35,178 nucleotides of DNA. Source: Rhodospirillaceae bacterium. GTDB taxonomy: Bacteria; Pseudomonadota; Alphaproteobacteria; Rhodospirillales; Rhodospirillaceae. This document shows positions 32,500-35,178 of this stretch, piece by piece (position 1 is the stretch's first letter; the number at the start of each line of letters is the position of its first letter). The notes beneath the pieces were generated by a model. It was not told the origin of the DNA and made no database searches. It was given only the letters and a program-made list of their open reading frames with translations. The stretch covers positions 1-35,178 of the forward strand of contig SHWP01000038.1 of NCBI GenBank assembly GCA_009693785.1, read 5' to 3'. A program made the position numbers and the translations under genes.

Positions 32500-35034
32500 A
32501 TGGCGCGTTCCTACCTTCGTAGTTTTATTACTGTCGCCTTAGCGACGACATGTCTGTCGGGCATAGCCGCCTCAGCACTGGCACAACAAATTGAAGAAAT
32601 CGTGGTCACGACACGCAAGCGCGCCGAGAATCTGCAAGACGTGCCCATCGTCATCACCGTCTTCACCGCCGAGACCATGGCGCGCAAAGGGATCAATAGC
32701 CTTGGTGACATCACAAAATTCACCCCCGGCATGACGCTTGAGGAAGGCTTTTCGAAGCAAGATACGCGCATCACCATTCGCGGTCTTTCGCCTACACGCG
32801 GTCGGCAAAACGCCGCCGTGTTGATCGACGACATCGACATTTCCTCCGAGGCCATCGCCACGGCGGGCGGATCAATGTTCATCAATCCGCGCTTGTTCGA
32901 TACCGAGCGCGTCGAGGTGGTGAAGGGCCCGCACTCGGCACTCTATGGGCGGTCGGCCTTCGCGGGCGCCATCAATTACATCACCAAGAAGCCGGGCGAT
33001 GAAGTTCGGCTTAATGCATCCGTCAATATCGCAAACCCCGGCGTGCTCGAAGGCCGCGCCAGTGCGAGCGGTCCGGTGGTCGAAAATAAGCTCGCCCTCG
33101 GTGGTTCGGTTGCCCTATGGCATGCGAACGGGTTTTATAAAAATACCACCACGGGACGGAATGTCGGCGGCAATGAAGGCCATGGCGCGTCAGTGGGGGC
33201 CACGTTCACACCCACCGAGACCGCAAAATTGTACTTGCGTGGCGAATATAGCGACGAACATTTCGACCCCGAAGCGCGCACATTCATTTCGGCCACGCCG
33301 AATTTACTCACGATTCCTGCCTCCGCTGTTGGCGTAGGCATTCCAGGCATTACCGTTGGCACCACGACGACGACAGCTGTTTTGGGAAAAATACCCGATG
33401 CCGCGCGCTTGGCCCCTGTCCGACTCAGCGCCAACCCGCGCACGCCTGGCCAAGATTACCCGGGTGATGACCGCTTGCTGAAATCTTTATCATTGCGCGC
33501 GGACGTCGAATTCGAGGCCGTGTCGCTGGTGTCGCTTTCCTATTATGGAGATTCAAACTCAACGCAGTTTCACGACACTCTCGCCGCCGGGGATGCGACA
33601 GTTGTTAACGCCATTCAAGAAACGCACTTCATCACCAACAACAAGTTGCTCAGCCAAGATTTGCGCCTTCAATCGAACGATGACGAAAGCCCCATCAATT
33701 GGACATTGGGTGGGTTGTTTTGGAACGAACTCACCCGGCAAGAGGGCCAAAGCAACGCGTGTTTATCAACTGTGGGAGGCTGCGCGACGATCTTGTCGGG
33801 CCTTGGAGTCACTAGGCCGTTCTTTATTTCGCCGAACCTCTATGACCGAGATACGCACCACTATTCAGCCTATGGTTTGGTCGAGTACGGCGTGACGGAC
33901 GCTATTCGGTTGTCGGCCGAAGTCCGTCATGTTTGGGAAAACGAGAAGATCAATGCCACGCTCAATTCTACTCTGATCGGTTGCGTCGGCGGCCAAAGAA
34001 CGCAGGTCCCACCCCCATTGCGTTGCGCGGTTCCCGCGCCACAGGTTCAAACGCCCAGCGTAACCGTCTTCCGAGATGGCAGCACGCAAAAGGGCACGAA
34101 AGGCGAGAGCGAGTTCACCACACCACGCTTCACGGTTGAGTATAAGTTCAACGATTCAGGCATGGTTTATGCCTCGGCTGGCAAAGGCCAAAAGCCAGGC
34201 GGCGTTCTTTCGCTGTTGGCGGGAACTGTCGTCAACGTCGGAGGCGTACCTGATAGTTTGGACTATACAAACACGAAATTTCTGGAAGAACGGCTTTGGG
34301 TCTATGAATTTGGTTTGAAGTCAGATTGGCTTGATGGCCGCGTGCGTACGAATGCGGACGTGTATTACCAAGATTTCAAATTCAAGCAGGAAAGCGGCAC
34401 CAGAGTTGGCCCCGACGGCCTACCCATTCCTGGTCCGGCCAACGCCGAAAAAGCTCGCGTGAAAGGATTTGAATTCGATGGCTCCGCCGCCATCACGGAC
34501 ATCGTCCGGTTATCGGTAGGCTACACTTACATCGACTCCATCTACAAGAAATTCAAGGCCCAACAAACTACAGCCTCGAACATAGCACTTGGCGGGAACT
34601 GTACAGTGGTTCGCCCCGCGACTGGAAACCCCTTCTGCAGTGTGGATTATGCAGGAAAAGCCTTGGCGCTGTCGCCCAAGCATTCGTTTAATACAAGCTT
34701 GGAATTCAAGGACGAAGCCTTTACCGATGTTGATTGGTTCGTCGAGATCGATACGCGCTATGTCGGCCGGCGGTTCACCACCTTCGACAATGCAACCATC
34801 CTGAACTCGTTCTTCACAACGGATATCCGCGTGGGCCTGAGCGCCGACCATTGGCAGTTGACCGGCTATGTCAACAACGTCTCGAAAAACGATGCGCTTC
34901 GGCAAGGTGGCGTGGGGCTGCCAGACTTCACGAGCGGCTTCATTATCCCAACCAACCCGGGCCTTTCGAGCGGGTTCCTGGCCAATCTGCCCGACAAGCG
35001 CCAATTCGGACTGCGCGCCTCGTACACGTATTGA
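32500..35034 (+). CDS. TonB-dependent receptor, second of a tandem pair
   Basis: The 844-residue receptor has a signal peptide to about residue 28 (ASALA), a TonB box-like IEEIVVTTRKR (31-41), and a plug (LQDVPIVITVFTAETM, ITIRGLSPTRGR, ERVEVVKGPHSALYGRSAFA). It ends LPDKRQFGLRASYTY. The plug is nearly the same as that of the receptor at 29219, while the outer loops of the barrel differ, as expected for paralogues with different ligands. GGGGAGAG precedes the ATG at 32500, favoured over a TTG at 32422. It is probably transcribed on its own. Confidence 0.95.
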   Translation: MARSYLRSFITVALATTCLSGIAASALAQQIEEIVVTTRKRAENLQDVPIVITVFTAETMARKGINSLGDITKFTPGMTLEEGFSKQDTRITIRGLSPTRGRQNAAVLIDDIDISSEAIATAGGSMFINPRLFDTERVEVVKGPHSALYGRSAFAGAINYITKKPGDEVRLNASVNIANPGVLEGRASASGPVVENKLALGGSVALWHANGFYKNTTTGRNVGGNEGHGASVGATFTPTETAKLYLRGEYSDEHFDPEARTFISATPNLLTIPASAVGVGIPGITVGTTTTTAVLGKIPDAARLAPVRLSANPRTPGQDYPGDDRLLKSLSLRADVEFEAVSLVSLSYYGDSNSTQFHDTLAAGDATVVNAIQETHFITNNKLLSQDLRLQSNDDESPINWTLGGLFWNELTRQEGQSNACLSTVGGCATILSGLGVTRPFFISPNLYDRDTHHYSAYGLVEYGVTDAIRLSAEVRHVWENEKINATLNSTLIGCVGGQRTQVPPPLRCAVPAPQVQTPSVTVFRDGSTQKGTKGESEFTTPRFTVEYKFNDSGMVYASAGKGQKPGGVLSLLAGTVVNVGGVPDSLDYTNTKFLEERLWVYEFGLKSDWLDGRVRTNADVYYQDFKFKQESGTRVGPDGLPIPGPANAEKARVKGFEFDGSAAITDIVRLSVGYTYIDSIYKKFKAQQTTASNIALGGNCTVVRPATGNPFCSVDYAGKALALSPKHSFNTSLEFKDEAFTDVDWFVEIDTRYVGRRFTTFDNATILNSFFTTDIRVGLSADHWQLTGYVNNVSKNDALRQGGVGLPDFTSGFIIPTNPGLSSGFLANLPDKRQFGLRASYTY

Positions 35035-35178
35035 CCGACATTCCCCGGATGAACCCCGGCTTCAGGCAACATGGTAGGCGTAAGGGCCGCCTATTACAAC
35101 TTCGGGGGTACTTTGCTGGATTTTCCGCCAAGTCCCTTCTGAACGCAGACTTCTCAGCCCGCCGATACCCCTGTTTCC
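35035..35178. other. Window end, no feature seen
   Basis: The last 144 bases after the TonB receptor stop hold no open frame with a ribosome binding site and no clear terminator hairpin that I can support. Confidence 0.4.

Noticed and set aside
1..35178. tRNA, rRNA and riboswitch genes
   Set aside because: Reading both strands by eye I found no cloverleaf, rRNA block or known riboswitch core; a covariance-model scan would be decisive.

Overview
The window looks like chromosomal DNA of a moderately GC-rich Gram-negative bacterium, most likely an uncultured alphaproteobacterium. The reasons are several large TonB-dependent receptors, an RND efflux pump, Tat and Sec signal peptides, a class I cytochrome c, and gene families common in that class (DUF962/Mpo1, PAS_5, DTW). 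Placement below class is not supported by anything I can see. No rRNA, tRNA or CRISPR array was found. About 27 genes are real; the other long open frames are antisense or frame shadows.

Layout, left to right. (1) 1-4.5 kb: the cut N-terminal part of a DTW-domain tRNA modification enzyme, a Tat-exported cupin-like protein, a 67-residue unknown, a Tat-exported flavin amine oxidase and a double VOC-domain protein. (2) 4.5-8.0 kb: a methyltransferase-like gene split over two frames, a perfect parS-type palindrome (5756-5777), a secreted CsgG/HfaB-like protein, and a toxin-antitoxin-VOC operon with a well-formed promoter/operator. (3) 8.0-11.2 kb: a cluster of three paralogous double-cupin proteins (two on -, one divergent on +) enclosing an NTF2-like protein, closed by a strong terminator. 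(4) 11.2-16.3 kb: cytochrome c, an RND membrane-fusion protein, a PAS_5 protein, and a nitrilase / solute-binding protein operon. (5) 16.3-21.8 kb: a TonB receptor, a Tat-exported aldo/keto reductase, a DsbA-like thiol oxidoreductase and an MDR oxidoreductase carrying a Tat-like leader. (6) 22-28 kb: an RND permease, then a four-gene minus-strand operon (Mpo1-like, M29-like, SnoaL-like, DUF1761). (7) 28-35.2 kb: a YheT-like hydrolase and two closely related TonB receptors in tandem, separated by mobile-element relics (an IS6-family 5' end, an IS-end-like motif and palindromes).

Taken together, the region is rich in uptake (three TonB receptors, one solute-binding protein), small-molecule conversion (nitrilase, amine oxidase, cupins, VOC, AKR, MDR) and export (RND). 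This suggests acquisition and breakdown of organic compounds, but no single pathway can be named. The items most worth checking are the parS site, the tri-cupin/NTF2 cluster, the TA-VOC operon, the M29-like protein without metal-binding histidines, the CTCCGCA operator-like repeats before the RND gene, and the IS relics around the TonB receptors.
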